A DNA stretch of 64,000 bases from Silene conica (Eukaryota; Streptophyta; Magnoliopsida; Caryophyllales; Caryophyllaceae), in the NCBI GenBank assembly GCA_029255685.2, contig CM055314.2, positions 72,738,815-72,802,814 of the forward strand, given 5' to 3'. Positions within the stretch are counted from its first letter, which is position 1, and each line of letters opens with the position of its first letter. Positions 10,797 through 25,506 of the stretch are shown piece after piece. A model generated the notes under the pieces. It saw only the letters and a list, made by a program, of their open reading frames with translations, had not been told where the DNA came from and made no database searches. The position numbers and the translations under genes are program-made.

Positions 10797-12789
10797 CCCT
10801 TGCTTGTCCTCAAGCAAGAAGTAGACTCGATCTTAACTAATGGAACGATTTCAATCTCAGAGCGAAATTTACATGTAAGCCTAAACCAATGTCAAGTACA
10901 AAATGAGAAAGTATTTAAATCATGCAAACGAGTTATGGTGTTGTCAAACTTGCAAAACTAGAAACTATAGAGACTTTATACCATGGACTCTCGTGGTACG
11001 CTCGAGACACTCATGAAGCAAAAGGTGAATATATATAAAAGATAGAAAGAAGTATATTGTCATGACACTCACCTAACTGCGACCCATGGAAACATGCCTG
11101 CAATCTAACATGAACAAGAATTCTACAACTTTGTATAACAATCTCATTAAGTGGCCCAGATACATGCAATTGAGGTAATGAAAGATATGTGAGGTAAAAG
11201 GTAAAAAGTGGTTAAGATGTTTTTGGGTATGTGGGGTTAGTAGCCAAGCTAGTAAAACCGGTTCCCAACAACATATTTCACGACTTTTTGATGTTAAGAA
11301 GGTGCTCTTTTGTAACACAACTCTCACATTAAGTATAAGAAAGGACTCCCAAATATTTTTGAATGAGGTACGGAAGTGATAACACATAAAGGAAAGGAAT
11401 TTGGAACGAATTTTTGATTTTCTGAACCTGTCGGTTGGTCGGCCGACCTATGATGGTGGTCGGTCGACTGACTTCTGTATGTTTTTTTTTACTTTTTTCG
11501 TTTTTCTTTTCCTTTCTTTCTTTTCTGAATTTTTCTGTTCTTTTCTTTCTTTCCTTTCTTTTCTCTTTTTGCTCAGGATAGCATACAAACCAAGATGCCT
11601 CAAAATAAACCAAGGACCACAAATACTAGCTTGGAAGGGTAGGCTGAGTATGGGATGTAGTTTTGGGGGAATAAAAAGGCAATTTTGGCTATGTGAAGCT
11701 TATGGGTAAATATGAGAAAAGGGGATCCCAAATGCACATATCAAGACTCACAAAACGATATAGTAAAACAAGTATATAGCAATTCGAGTTCATGTTTATG
11801 CATATTGATGTAACATGTTCCAAGGGGAGTACTACTCACATCCTAGACGACTGGTTTAAGAATGAAACCAGGAAATAGGCTCTAAAACTTAGAATGTATA
11901 GTAGGTTGCCAAGGTATAAGTCAAGTCTCAAGATATACAAATAGTTTGACAAAAACTCGTAGATATGCAAAAGACTCTCATACTAAAACAAGTTGGCAAG
12001 GCAAGGAAAAGGCATAAACATGTAAGATAGCTAAAGATCATCCTTGAAATACTCTCGTTCCGACTCGACCTATATGCTAAAATAAACGTGCATTTTTTTG
12101 GAATTTTTTTGAATTTTTCTATTTTTTGGATTTTTCTTTTGTATAGGTAAGGAAAATAAAGAAAAGAACAATGCAAGACAGAAATGCAATAAACGTGTGA
12201 CAAAATGCAATGCTTGTGACACGAAACCATTCCCCAAACCAACCCGCACAATGTCCCCATTGTGCATTACCCTAAGTAAAGGTTTCAGAAAATTAAAGGA
12301 AAGATGCAAAGAAAATAAAAACCAAGGAAAACTGGAAAGACCTCACTGGATTGTTAAGCGCATGAGAAAAACCTCCCCAAACCAGCGTAAGCTGGGAGGT
12401 TTTGGTGGCTAGCAGTGCCACTCAAGTAACCAAGATCGGTGCACGATTCCCGCGGAAGAAACGAACAGGCTGTGACGGATGGGTAGGTCGATCGAACTGT
12501 GATTTAGGTCGAACGACCTTCCTGTAGACTGCAGGAATTCCAGTATTCAGGGACTAGGTCGACCGACCCATATTTCCGGTCCGTCGACCCCTCTGCTGCA
12601 CAGCGGTCCCCGTTTCTTCGTTAATCCTGAAAAAGCAATAAATATGCGCCCAACAAATGCGCGAGACGCCCGAAACAAGTTTAAAGTCTTAACTACGCAA
12701 GCATAACGGAAAAAGTTCTAAAAAGCAAGCAAACTTAAAAAGTCTCAACAATAAAAGTAAATTGTCTTAAAAACTGGAATTTGAAACAA
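10797..12789 (-). other. Non-coding internal region replacing pol
   Basis: About 2 kb between the protease remnant and the polypurine tract has no recognisable coding on either strand. It holds a long pyrimidine-rich stretch near 11480-11570 and three phased motif pairs (11437/11458, 12486/12507, 12557/12578). In an autonomous relative RT, RNase H and integrase would lie here. Confidence 0.75.
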
Positions 12790-15443
12790 CTATCCGCTAA
12801 AGATGCGGAATATCACCGACCACGGCTTTTGACGACATGTCGTAGTCTCCACAGTGTTTTCTTGAGTAGCAAAACACATCTTCTTTCCGCCGCAAAGCAT
12901 ATGCGACGAACTCTCCCCTGGATCTTGTCTCCTCTTTTTCTTGTCCTCCCGATCTACAACATCTGGGTCTTCATCTTCTTTGTAGCTCAAGAATCCCATT
13001 CCCCCTCTCTGCACTATGACTTCCCTTATTTTGGGTTTCCCCAAACCAATTCCTGCATTAGCCACAATAGAAGTATCCTCCATATTGCTCCCAATCTGGG
13101 GCGGAGGTGTAAAAACAGATACAAGAGTAGGTAATAAAGTAGGAGAAGTGGTGATGACCTTATACTTCTTTTCCGAAGTAATAGCATTACAAGTGATAGG
13201 GGTCATAGCATCCTTTTTCCTATAGGATAGGCCATAAATAATAGAATGCTTTCCTACTTTGAAGGTTAAAGTCCCAGTGCCTACATCTATGATGGCTCCC
13301 GCAGTGTGAAGGAAAGGTCTTCCTAGTATTATAGGTATATGGGCATCCTCTGGGATGTCCAAAACTACGAAGTCAACTGGGAAGAAAAACCTGTCTATAC
13401 GCATAGGGATGTTTTCCAACACCCCTATGGGTTCCATAGATGTACGGTCTGCCATCTAGACAGTCATGCTGGTTACTGCAAAATTGGTCATTCCTAGTTT
13501 TAGGGCAACACTAAGGGGCATGACACTGATACTAGCTCCTAAGTCGCATAAGGCCTTTTTTACAGGGAAGGTTCCTATATTGCAGGGGACAGAAAAACTG
13601 CCAGGATCCTCCAGTTTATGAGGGGCAATAACATGTGATAAAAAACTGGATGACTCTTCAGTGAGGGCCACTGACTCAACCTTATCTAAAGACCTCTTTC
13701 TTGACAAAAGCTGTCTCATAAACTTAAGATATGAAGGAACCTGTTGGACTAATTCTAAAAACGGAACTTGAACATTTAATAAACGAATTACGTCTTTAAA
13801 CTTGTCAAAAGATACCTGGTCCTTTGAAGGTATGAGTCTTTCTGGGAAGGGAGGGGCTGACGAGTCAGTATTTGCAGCCCTTTTCAGAAACCTAGGGGTC
13901 TTATCACCCCGAAAAAGGAAATCCCTCAAGTTGTTCGGCAGTTCGGGACGAAAAGGAGCCTCTTTCTCCGCGTCGGTGGTCGGTCGACCCTCTTCCTCGG
14001 TCGATCGACAAGTTTCCTCTACAGCGGATTTTTCTGGAATCTGCTCAGAGGTCGGTCGACCTGGCTCCTGGGTCGGTCGACCTTCCTCGCTGTCTGTAAA
14101 CTTCGGCTGTTTCTCTTTTTCTTTTTCACCTCCCACTTTAGCTCCGCTTCGTAGGGATATGATATTTAGAGTCTCTTTTTTCTAGTCCGTCTTGGTCGGA
14201 AGTTGACCCGGAGCCCTAGTATCGTTCTTGCCCGCGATTTGAGCAATCTGAGATTCTAACATCTTCATCCCTGCTTCCCTAGCCTGCGATTCCTTCTGGA
14301 CCAACCCAATGAGATTTTGGATAAGAGCGTCTGTGTTGGGTGGTGGGTTTGAAGGTGGTTGAGGGTTGAAGGGTGGTTTTTGGAAACCTTGCTTATGTGG
14401 GGGAATGTATGTGGAGTTTTGCTGAGGTTGCATGTGTTGTGGGTTGAGAACATTCTGGCTTGTCCACCTCATGTTGGGATGGACATTATTATTATTTGGG
14501 TCATAAAAATTGTTCCCACGATAGTGTTGGAAAGCGACACATGTCTATTGGATGAGGTACAAAATTTTGATACGTGCCCTTCTCCACCACACCTCTCACA
14601 AGCAAAGGGTCCGTCTTGAACGACATTCACCTGATAAATACCTCCCTTGCTCCCACTTCCTATATCGAACTTCCCTCCAGCTTCTAGTTTCTCTAACTTG
14701 GCCGTCAAGGCCTCAATAGCAGCCAGGTTATACTCAGCTTTCCTTTGATTGCCTCGGGAAGTTCCATGTTCAGCACGGTGCATAGCAACATCCTCTATTA
14801 GCTTGAGACCCTTAGTCTCTCCGGAATTGTCCTAGAACCTTCCATTGGCCGCAACATCTAAGTAGGCCCTGTTGTCATCATAGAGGCCATTGTAGAACTG
14901 GTTACAAAGAAACCATTGTTCGAATCCATGGTGTGGTATGGATCGAACAAGTCTCTTGAACCTGTCCCAAGCCTCACTGAAATCCTCATTAGGTCTTTGC
15001 TTGAAATTTGTAATCTGCGCCCTCAAAGCATTAGTCTTGGATGCAGAATAGTATTTTCTGTAGAATGCTAAAGCTAAAGTATTCCAATCTGTGATTCCCG
15101 CAGCAGTGCGGTCCAGGTCTCTGTACCATTCCCTTGCAGAGTCCCTAAGAGAGAAGATAAACATGGTCTGCTTAATCTGGTCTTGCGTCACTCCTTCTGG
15201 GGGTGCAATAGAGCATATGTAATCTGTGAAGATTTCAATATGCTTTGCAGCATCCTCATTGGCCGAGCCTCCAAATTGGTTTCTCTCAACCATAGTAATA
15301 TAGGCAGGCTTGGCCTTGAATGGCTTCCCAGTACCTGCAGGTAAAGTGAACCCTTTGTATAGGTCCTTCACCTGAGGCATGGAGTGACTGGCAATAGTAG
15401 CTTCCTCTGTCATGTTTTCTTCTTCTTTCGGAAAAACTTGCAA
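12790..15443 (-). pseudogene. Athila-like gag-protease with several nonsense and frameshift changes
   Basis: From 15443 leftward, the first frame (203 aa) holds the retrotransposon gag domain. It ends at a TAG near 14832 and continues in the same frame with a CX2CX4HX4C knuckle (CERCGGEGHVSKFC). A frameshift follows near 14540 into a Q/P-rich linker (14472-14182). The protease part runs 14136-13456, stops at a TAG, and resumes in frame 13455-12790. The motif CDLGASISVMP and the later PIILGRPFL segment match Athila-type aspartic proteases, where DLG replaces DTG or DSG. The protease linker contains GRPT-x3-GRPT repeats encoded by the phased DNA motif at 13978-14082. As it stands the product cannot be made as one protein. 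Confidence 0.88.
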
Positions 15444-15782
15444 GTAGGAAAATGTGGTGTTTTTGGTGAAGGTGGATTGTTGGGTGAATTTGGTTGTGAA
15501 GTTGGTGTTTTTGGTGAAGATGGTAATGGTGGTTGTTCAAAGATGTCCTCTTGGAATAAGGAAGATGGTGACCCTCCTTCCTTACTCGCTAGAAGTTGCT
15601 TCCTCCTTTCTCTTAAAGTCCTCTCAAGCTCGTGGTCAAGTGGTAGGAGTTCTCCTTGAACTGAACTGACCTGCGCATAAGACGGAAACTACAAGAAAAA
15701 GGTGAGAAGCTTTAAGGAACAAAAAGTTCCTTAAACAAAAAGAAAGGAACAAAAACAATAAACAATAAACACTGGCGTCACC

Positions 15783-15800
15783 TCCCCGGCAACGACGCCA
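15783..15800 (-). other. Primer binding site of the Athila-like element
   Basis: Five bases inside the 5' LTR the minus strand reads TGGCGTCGTTGCCGGGGA. This differs by one base from the common plant Ty3 primer site TGGCGCCGTTGCCGGGGA. I have not assigned the tRNA. Confidence 0.8.
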
Positions 15801-15805
15801 AAATT

Positions 15806-17382
15806 TGATGCCCATCGTTGAGGGTACCAAAGATAAATTTATAATTCCTAAACTTAAACTATAGATAGTGAAAGTCAGGGTCGAACCACAAAGAGGTGGG
15901 GAATGTTTATTGTTTAATGTTAATGTTTAAAGTAACAATTTTGGGGGTTTGATTGGTTGATTACTAAGTCTAAGCAAAGATTTAAAATAAAACAAGAGAT
16001 AAAAGCTGAGGTTAAAACTATGAATAAAAAGATGTTAGGATGATTGGGTAATAAATAGCTAAGGTAATATAAATCCTAAGGTCAACATGTATTGCAGTCG
16101 CGTAAGGGGTGTAACATATCCTTTCGGTCTATGGTACCTAATAGCTCCTTTCGGCCTATGCTATTAGTTCCTAGGTCTCACAATTATTGGGTGTCAACAA
16201 TAAGGGTGATTCCTAAATCCTAGGTCACATACCTTTCAGTCTTAAGTAACCTAGCCGTCTTAAGGTGTAAACCAATGCCCTTCCCGTATTTCTCAATCTT
16301 GGGTAGGTCATTACTAACATCCTACAAGTCTCCTTTCAGTCTCATTGTAGGGTATTATAGTCAACAAAGAAAGACGAAACATAATACATACGCGAGTGGG
16401 TCGACCGACCGGCTAGTCCAGTCGGCCGACCACCGCCTTGGTCGACCGACCCATTATTTGAGTCGGCCGACCACGGCTCTGCTACAGGTCGGTCTCGGAA
16501 TTTTATTACCTATGCATATTCATCCCCTACATCCTAACATATGGAATTTAGCTACTCATGGTTTCTAAAACAACTATGAAAATGGGAATAAACATGGAAA
16601 ATATAATGAACATCAATCTAAGCATGCAAGGATTAATAAAGCTTGGGATTCTAACTTAAACCGGATACTAGCAATTATAAGAACAATATTAAGACTGAAA
16701 TTAAGATGAGAATTACCGGAAATCGGAATTAAGGCAGAAAGGAACAAACTTTATTGAATGCTTTGGAATTATTGAAAGGTTACAACTTAAAGAGAAAACT
16801 AAAATTAAGAACTTGATGATAGAAGATTTCTAGAGTTGGAACTTAATGATCAAAACTAGATGATAAAACTAGATGTAAAACTCAATGATAAAAACTGAAT
16901 ATTTAACCCTAATCACAAGATTAGTTTATATAGGGCCGAAATTAAGAGTTTCTTAAAGACTCCATACTTCTAATCGATTTCCGAAAACGCTTCTGGGCTT
17001 CGCTGAGGTCGGTCAACCTACTTAGTGGATCGGTCGACCTCTTAACGGGCTTCAGGAATTCTGGGCTTCAAAGAACTGGTCGGCCGACTCATATAATAGG
17101 TCGGTCGACCCGTTACTGCATAAAATTGCTTTGATTCGTCTCGGTTTTGACTTTTGATACTTGATTAATGATTCCTGTTGACTTTCCTTCGTTCCTTAAT
17201 TATGCAAAAGTCTCGAGGGCATAAGTTTGGTGTAAAATTGTCCTTTTTCCGCACAAATCTGCAAAAGTTCATAAAAATACGAAAGTGCACAATTGTTGGG
17301 AAATAAGGGCTAAAACATAGTAAATGAGCGACCAAATGCGTGTAAAAATAGATGTAAAACATCATAAAATAGACACGCATCA
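15806..17382 (-). repeat. 5' LTR of the Athila-like element
   Basis: It is 1577 bp with TG...CA ends and carries motif pairs at 16399/16420, 16440/16461, 17007/17028 and 17078/17099. The pairs occupy the same positions as in the partner LTR, and the 21-bp spacing is kept despite substitutions inside some motifs. Confidence 0.93.
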
Positions 17383-17387
17383 AAAGA

Positions 17388-17519
17388 TATTTTCATAACA
17401 AAACCAAATATATAAATTTTATTTTTCAAAAATTTATATTTCTGAGTGAATTGACGGTCAGACTTTTCGAAGTTTGACCTCCAAGAAGTGAATGCGGAAA
17501 TTGATGTGGATTGGAGGAG
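17388..17519. mobile_element. Right part of the split Stowaway-like MITE
   Basis: This would be the counterpart of 9081-9203. It ends GGAGGAG then TA at 17520 and carries the inverted TTTGACC and AT-rich segments. See the left part for the doubt about exact ends. Confidence 0.5.
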
Positions 17520-18860
17520 TATAACTAATTATGTTTGTTAAATTAATCTATCCAAGACCGATTCGTTAGTAATTAGTCTAAAAGAACTCCAGCTCAATAT
17601 AGTCAATTATTAGGCAATGTTTCTACTTAACTAGATCATTGATTAAAACTAAAGTTGAATAAATAACAAAGAATTATTTAAAAAAGGCAGATTGATACAA
17701 ATGGCTAGAGGTGAATTCTCTTTTATGTTGTGAGAGCGATCAAGAGTTAACTTTTAAGTAAACGATTTTTAGACGGTTGATGATTATAAAGTTATGAATG
17801 ACGGATTCGGAAGAATGCATGAACACTATCTAAAACATGACCTAGTCTTTATATAGTAAAAACCAACGCCCGACTCAGTTAAGAAGTGTCGATTGGTCGA
17901 CATCAAGGTCAACTGATAATGCTCCCATGTTCTTTGCTCAAGCCTCGCCTCAACCGCCTCCTGGCTAGACCGATTATGTCACCTTCCTTAAACCCTCATT
18001 TCTCAATGACGCAAAACTGGACTTATTGAGTACTACATACAAAAACCGAACTTTATATTCACAGATCAATGTAAAAATTTATTAAATTTCGATTTATCTC
18101 TTAACCGATTTTATTTAACTCTCTCGATACGTAACAAGGTTAACAATAACAAACCCCGCTTATCTTTTAATTATATTATAAACGACCATCACATCAATGT
18201 ATATTCATTCCAACATTAAATCCATACTAGTTAGTGACAACAAAACCCGACCGTTCTATTTCAATTGTACAAACTTTTCTCGCTATCGAATATACTTCTA
18301 TCCAACTCAGTTATCCCATTTTACAAAATTAAGATATGACATTAATCTTATATCCATTTTAAATATGATTTTATTCGTTAGACTCATTTCACAACAATAT
18401 AATTAAATTTCATTACTTCTAAATTACTCCCTCCACTTTGATCTAAATGATAGGTTTCTATTTTGTATATTACTCACAAGTGAACCTTCAATTTTATTTT
18501 TCTCTTAATACATAAGAGAAACTATATTTCATGTTGACTCTTGTTTGATTCATCTTTACGAGTACACTGAAAATAAATAAATTTAACAATTTCTGCAAAT
18601 ACGTAGCTAAAGATATTAACCACGTAAAACATTCGTTGTCAAACGTGAAAAAGCAAACATATCATTTGGATTTGAATGGATTAATAGTGATTATTAACAT
18701 GGGTAGTCAGGTATCAGGAAAAGTATCCATGATAATAAGGGGTCGTTTGGTATAAAGTATCAAAATAAATTGGAATAAACTGCGATTCCAGAGAGGTATA
18801 GGGTTAGAATTTCATACTTGCTCATAAGTGTTTGGTTCGATCCTGAAATGAATAGAGTAG
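17520..18860. other. AT-rich intergenic DNA
   Basis: No gene or RNA is recognised. A Stowaway-like left end (ACTCCCTCC preceded by TA) occurs at about 18424, but no matching right end follows, so it may be half a MITE. Confidence 0.6.
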
Positions 18861-19234
18861 TAGGTAACACCAAAACGGACACGAACACGAACACAGACAC
18901 GACACGAACACGTGACGCGACACCCAATGAAATTTAGGACACAAGACACGGGATACATCATTTAAATATAATGAAATGTATATTATGGTTATAAATAACG
19001 TATAATTTTATTTTTATAATTTATTTGAAACTAAATCTAAACAAGTAAGTGTACAAGTCGACCTTTACTGTAACTAGTTTTCATTTTTCCACCAAACTCA
19101 TCTTCTAATCGATCTTTTTTAAAATTGTATTCCTCGTCTAAACTATAATATGTTTAGCCATGTGTCCAACGAGTGTCGGGTGTCCGAGTATCGGACACAA
19201 GACAACTAATTAGGAGAAGTGTTTGTGCTACCTA
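18861..19234. mobile_element. hAT-like non-autonomous element rich in GACACG
   Basis: Its ends TAGGTAACAC and GTGCTACCTA are near inverted repeats and resemble the ends of the better preserved element at 19466-19961. The inner ends share CACCAAAACGGACA and runs of GACACG. The 8-bp flanks agree at only 5 of 8 positions, so the target duplication is eroded or the ends are slightly off. Confidence 0.6.
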
Positions 19235-19465
19235 AAAGGTAGAACGTAGTTTAAAAACTTATGCGATGGATATGTGATTCCGAGGGTTTGAAATGGAGTA
19301 AAATCTATTGGGTATTCAATTAATCCATTGTATATCGAACTTTTTTCCAAGAACCTCCAACCAAATATTATAATAGACTGGATTTATTTCAATATATTCC
19401 AAAAGTTAAACCCATTTAGGGGTGTTTGGTTTACTTGAAAAACGTATGAGGTATGAGTTTAGAAT

Positions 19466-19961
19466 CTAGGTAGCACGGACACTTCTCGGAATGAGTAGTA
19501 CCGTGCCCGACACCGTATCCGACACCGACACTTCACGGACACACGTCGAAACGTGTCAGTCGCCTATAAAGCCGTGTCTAACTTTCTACATTTATTTGGA
19601 CATGTGTCCGACGTGTGTCACTGGTATTTCCATGGTTTTTTAGCCGTGTACATCGCGTGTCCACGGTATTTGGTCATCATTTGGGGTGAATGATGTTCTT
19701 CAAACGAGAAATGCGCTATCGAAAAAGATTAATTAGAATATTGGTTCAGATGAGAAATGAAAATGAGTTATTATCAAGGCAAGTTTTACCTTTACTTATT
19801 TAAAATTAATATCAAATACTTTTACGAAAAAATAAAATCAAACATTCATAACTATAAAGTGTATTTTATTAAATTTAAATAACGTGTCCCGTGTCCTAAA
19901 TTTCATGACATGTCCGTGTCGTATCTGTGTCCGTGTCCTTGTCCGTTTTGGTGCTACCTAG
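19466..19961. mobile_element. hAT-type non-autonomous element (496 bp)
   Basis: Perfect 11-bp terminal inverted repeats CTAGGTAGCAC/GTGCTACCTAG are flanked by a perfect 8-bp target duplication TTTAGAAT (19458-19465 and 19962-19969), which is diagnostic of hAT transposition. The interior is rich in GACAC/GTGTC and has no coding. It lies inside a longer repeat whose halves read TATGAGTTTAGAAT on either side. Confidence 0.88.
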
Positions 19962-20116
19962 TTTAGAATGAACTAAACTCATACCATGTGTTTGGTTGGA
20001 AAATATAAGGGTTTCATGCTCATACCTCAAACCCACGAGGTATGAGTTTCCCATACGAAGGAGGGGGTAGGCCCTATGTATGAAATTGATAATACCATGA
20101 CTCCATGAGAATGAAA

Positions 20117-21911
20117 TCTATATAATAATATAAAAAGGCTGCATTGAATAGCTATTGCCAATTAGTATGACACATGGCGAAATAATACAATTACACGATG
20201 GACCAAGAATTAATACAATTACATTGTATACTAAAAAATTGTAAAATAGAAAAAAAAAAAAAAAGGGAACACGAAAAGGCAAAGTAGTAGTGAGTTAATC
20301 ACCCATCTCATTTAACAAATATTTCCCTAACATTATTTATTTCACTCCATAATCATGATATTTATATTTTCTTTAATACCAAACTTTTCATACTTTTTAT
20401 ATTTTTAAAGGCTAGATTGAGTTGCTATTAACTATTAGAATGACACGTGACGGAATAATATAATTATATAATGGACTAAAAATTATTACAATTACATAGC
20501 GTATTAATAAAAATTAATACAATTACATAGTGTATTTTATATAATAAGATAAAAGACTACATTGAGTTGTTATTGCCTATTAGAATGACACGTGACGAAA
20601 TAATATAATTACGTGACGGACTCTATATAATAACATAAAAATACTAGATTAAGCAGTTATTGGCTATAAGAATGACACGTAGCGGAATAATATAATTACA
20701 TGATGGACTAATAAAACTTAATACAATTACATGGTGTAATTAATTAAAAAAAAATTGTAAAATAGAACACGAAAATGCAAAGTAATAGTGAGTTAATGAC
20801 CCATCTTATTTAAACATTCATTTCCCTAACATTATTTCATCCCATAATCACGATATTTATATAACTTTTCATATTTTTTTGAAAATTCTACTATTCTTAT
20901 ATAAACATTCATCTCCCCAACAGTATTATTTCACCCCATAATCATAATGTTTATAGTTCTTTAATATAATATATGTTAATAAATTGATTAAACTCTTTAT
21001 ATTACTTAACATCTATAATTTCCATTAACATTTTTTGCTATTTAATTCATCTCTTGAATTTCTCGACAATCAATTATCTAATTTAATAATGCCACAAAAT
21101 AAATTAAAATTTAAAATAAATACGAAATTTATGGTTATGTAATGCATATAAAACCTATAATACCTATAATAGTTTATATTCACTTTATTTATGTAATATC
21201 TATTGCCACGAGTTTTTATGTGGTGATTATATTTTATGATTTAATTTAATTATTTTATGATAGTGAGTATATTGAAAATTAGTGTTGAGTGTTGTTGTTG
21301 CAGTGACGTCCAATAAAATATATTTTATTTTGTTATGGTGGTTTTGTAATCATTTGTTGTATCTTTGAATTCATGTTTTCCATTTAGTGTAATTTATATA
21401 TTTACATGTAACAATGTTTTAATTCGTTTGTCAAGTTTTTGCCATGTTGATACTTTACCTTTTGGTCAAAATATTTTTTATATAAACTTTAATTTAAAGT
21501 ATCATAAAATGTATGTGAGTGCAGATAAGGCAAATCATCACGTGGTTAAAAAATTTTAAGTTATGGATGTATTGTTTTATTAAAAGATTACTCGAATAAA
21601 AGAGCGCAAAAGTTAATGAGTTAGACAGTTTTCGGTTCAAATTTTAGATAACTATTTTGTTCGTATTTTTTTTGTAATTAATAAAAAAAAATATCTGTCT
21701 TCGTAATTTAAACTATTTACATTTTTAAAAAAATACGTAATTGTCTTGTAATATAAATAGTAAATTTATTGTCCTATAGATTGTAATTTGTGCAAAATTT
21801 GTTATACATTTATATTCAAACATTGACGTTCAATTTTATGAATAAAAATAAACGTCAAAATTCTAAGAAAACAAAGAACTAACCCGTGCATTGCACGGGT
21901 CACAAAACTAG
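20117..21911 (+). mobile_element. Non-autonomous Helitron (1795 bp)
   Basis: It starts TCTATATAATAATATAAAAA and ends CTAG (21908-21911), inserted between A and T as Helitrons are. A 9-bp hairpin (ACCCGTGCA, one base, TGCACGGGT at 21882-21900) stands 7 bp before the CTAG end. It has no Rep or helicase coding. The 5' terminal segment recurs internally near 20410, 20535 and 20621, which suggests nested or tandemly captured Helitron 5' ends. Confidence 0.85.
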
Positions 21912-22250
21912 TTAAATTAAGTCAAAATGTTAAACACAAATAGTGGTATGATGTAAACTAAATCTTCTATATATTTATTTGATTAAATTTTTATTTTCAT
22001 GATTCTATAATATTAAAATTTTCGATTTAAAATATTTTCTTTACCGACTTTAACTTTTAATTAAACTCCAAATTTATACCACCCAAAATTGAAACAAAGT
22101 AACAAACACATGTAAGAGCCTAGGAGGAATCAAGTATCAACCTTATACCATCCGGATATGATTTCTGGTTCCAATCCTATAGCCACGTTTGAACCGAACA
22201 TAGTAATTTGTGGACCGCAAATAACGATCCCCCGATTAGGAGGAAAAGGC
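21912..22250. other. Intergenic DNA upstream of RPS3
   Basis: This AT-rich stretch has no recognised feature. The RPS3 promoter motifs begin near 22308. Confidence 0.6.
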
Positions 22251-22307
22251 CTACGAACTAATGAGCTTTATCACCAACACAAACTCACCCAAAACCAAAG
22301 TCCAATC

Positions 22308-22313
22308 AGCCCA
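22308..22313 (+). promoter_or_regulatory. Site II-like element (AGCCCA) upstream of RPS3
   Basis: AGCCCA is the reverse complement of TGGGCT, the TCP-binding site II core common in plant ribosomal-protein promoters. It is 162 bp before the RPS3 ATG and just before the telo-boxes. Confidence 0.5.
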
Positions 22314-22337
22314 TCTCACACACTCTCTCAAAAAAAA

Positions 22338-22376
22338 AAACCCTACCTACAAATCCCCCTTCAAAAACTAGGGTTT
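22338..22376 (+). promoter_or_regulatory. Two telo-boxes in the RPS3 promoter/5' leader
   Basis: AAACCCTA at 22338-22345 and its reverse complement TAGGGTTT at 22369-22376 are telo-boxes. These motifs are typical of plant translation-related genes expressed in dividing cells. The nearby TC-rich stretch suggests that transcription starts close by. Confidence 0.65.
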
Positions 22377-22424
22377 ATTACGCTTTCATTTTTGCCGCAC
22401 CTTAAACGAACAAACAAACACTAA

Positions 22425-25506
<3,082 letters not shown>

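Larger units (their letters stand above)
9204..17382 (-). mobile_element. Complete non-autonomous Ty3-type (Athila-like) LTR retrotransposon
   Basis: Two direct repeats of 1577 bp (9204-10780 and 15806-17382) with TGATG...CATCA ends are flanked by a perfect 5-bp target duplication AAAGA (9199-9203 and 17383-17387). On the minus strand the order is 5' LTR, primer site, gag, protease, about 2 kb of non-coding DNA, purine tract, 3' LTR. There is no reverse transcriptase, RNase H or integrase, so it resembles the gag-only non-autonomous class and must borrow enzymes from a relative. About 20 differences between the LTRs counted by eye point to a young insertion. It carries 13 of the 19 phased GGTCGGTCGACC pairs. 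Confidence 0.93.

Noticed and set aside
366..17110. Regularly spaced palindromes read as a CRISPR-like array
   Set aside because: The setting is plant retrotransposons, repeats come in pairs with 9-bp spacers, and no cas-like genes exist. The spacing is too short for CRISPR.
22158..22424. An 88-codon frame just upstream of RPS3
   Set aside because: It spans the promoter with telo-boxes and the poly-A run and has no recognisable protein features.
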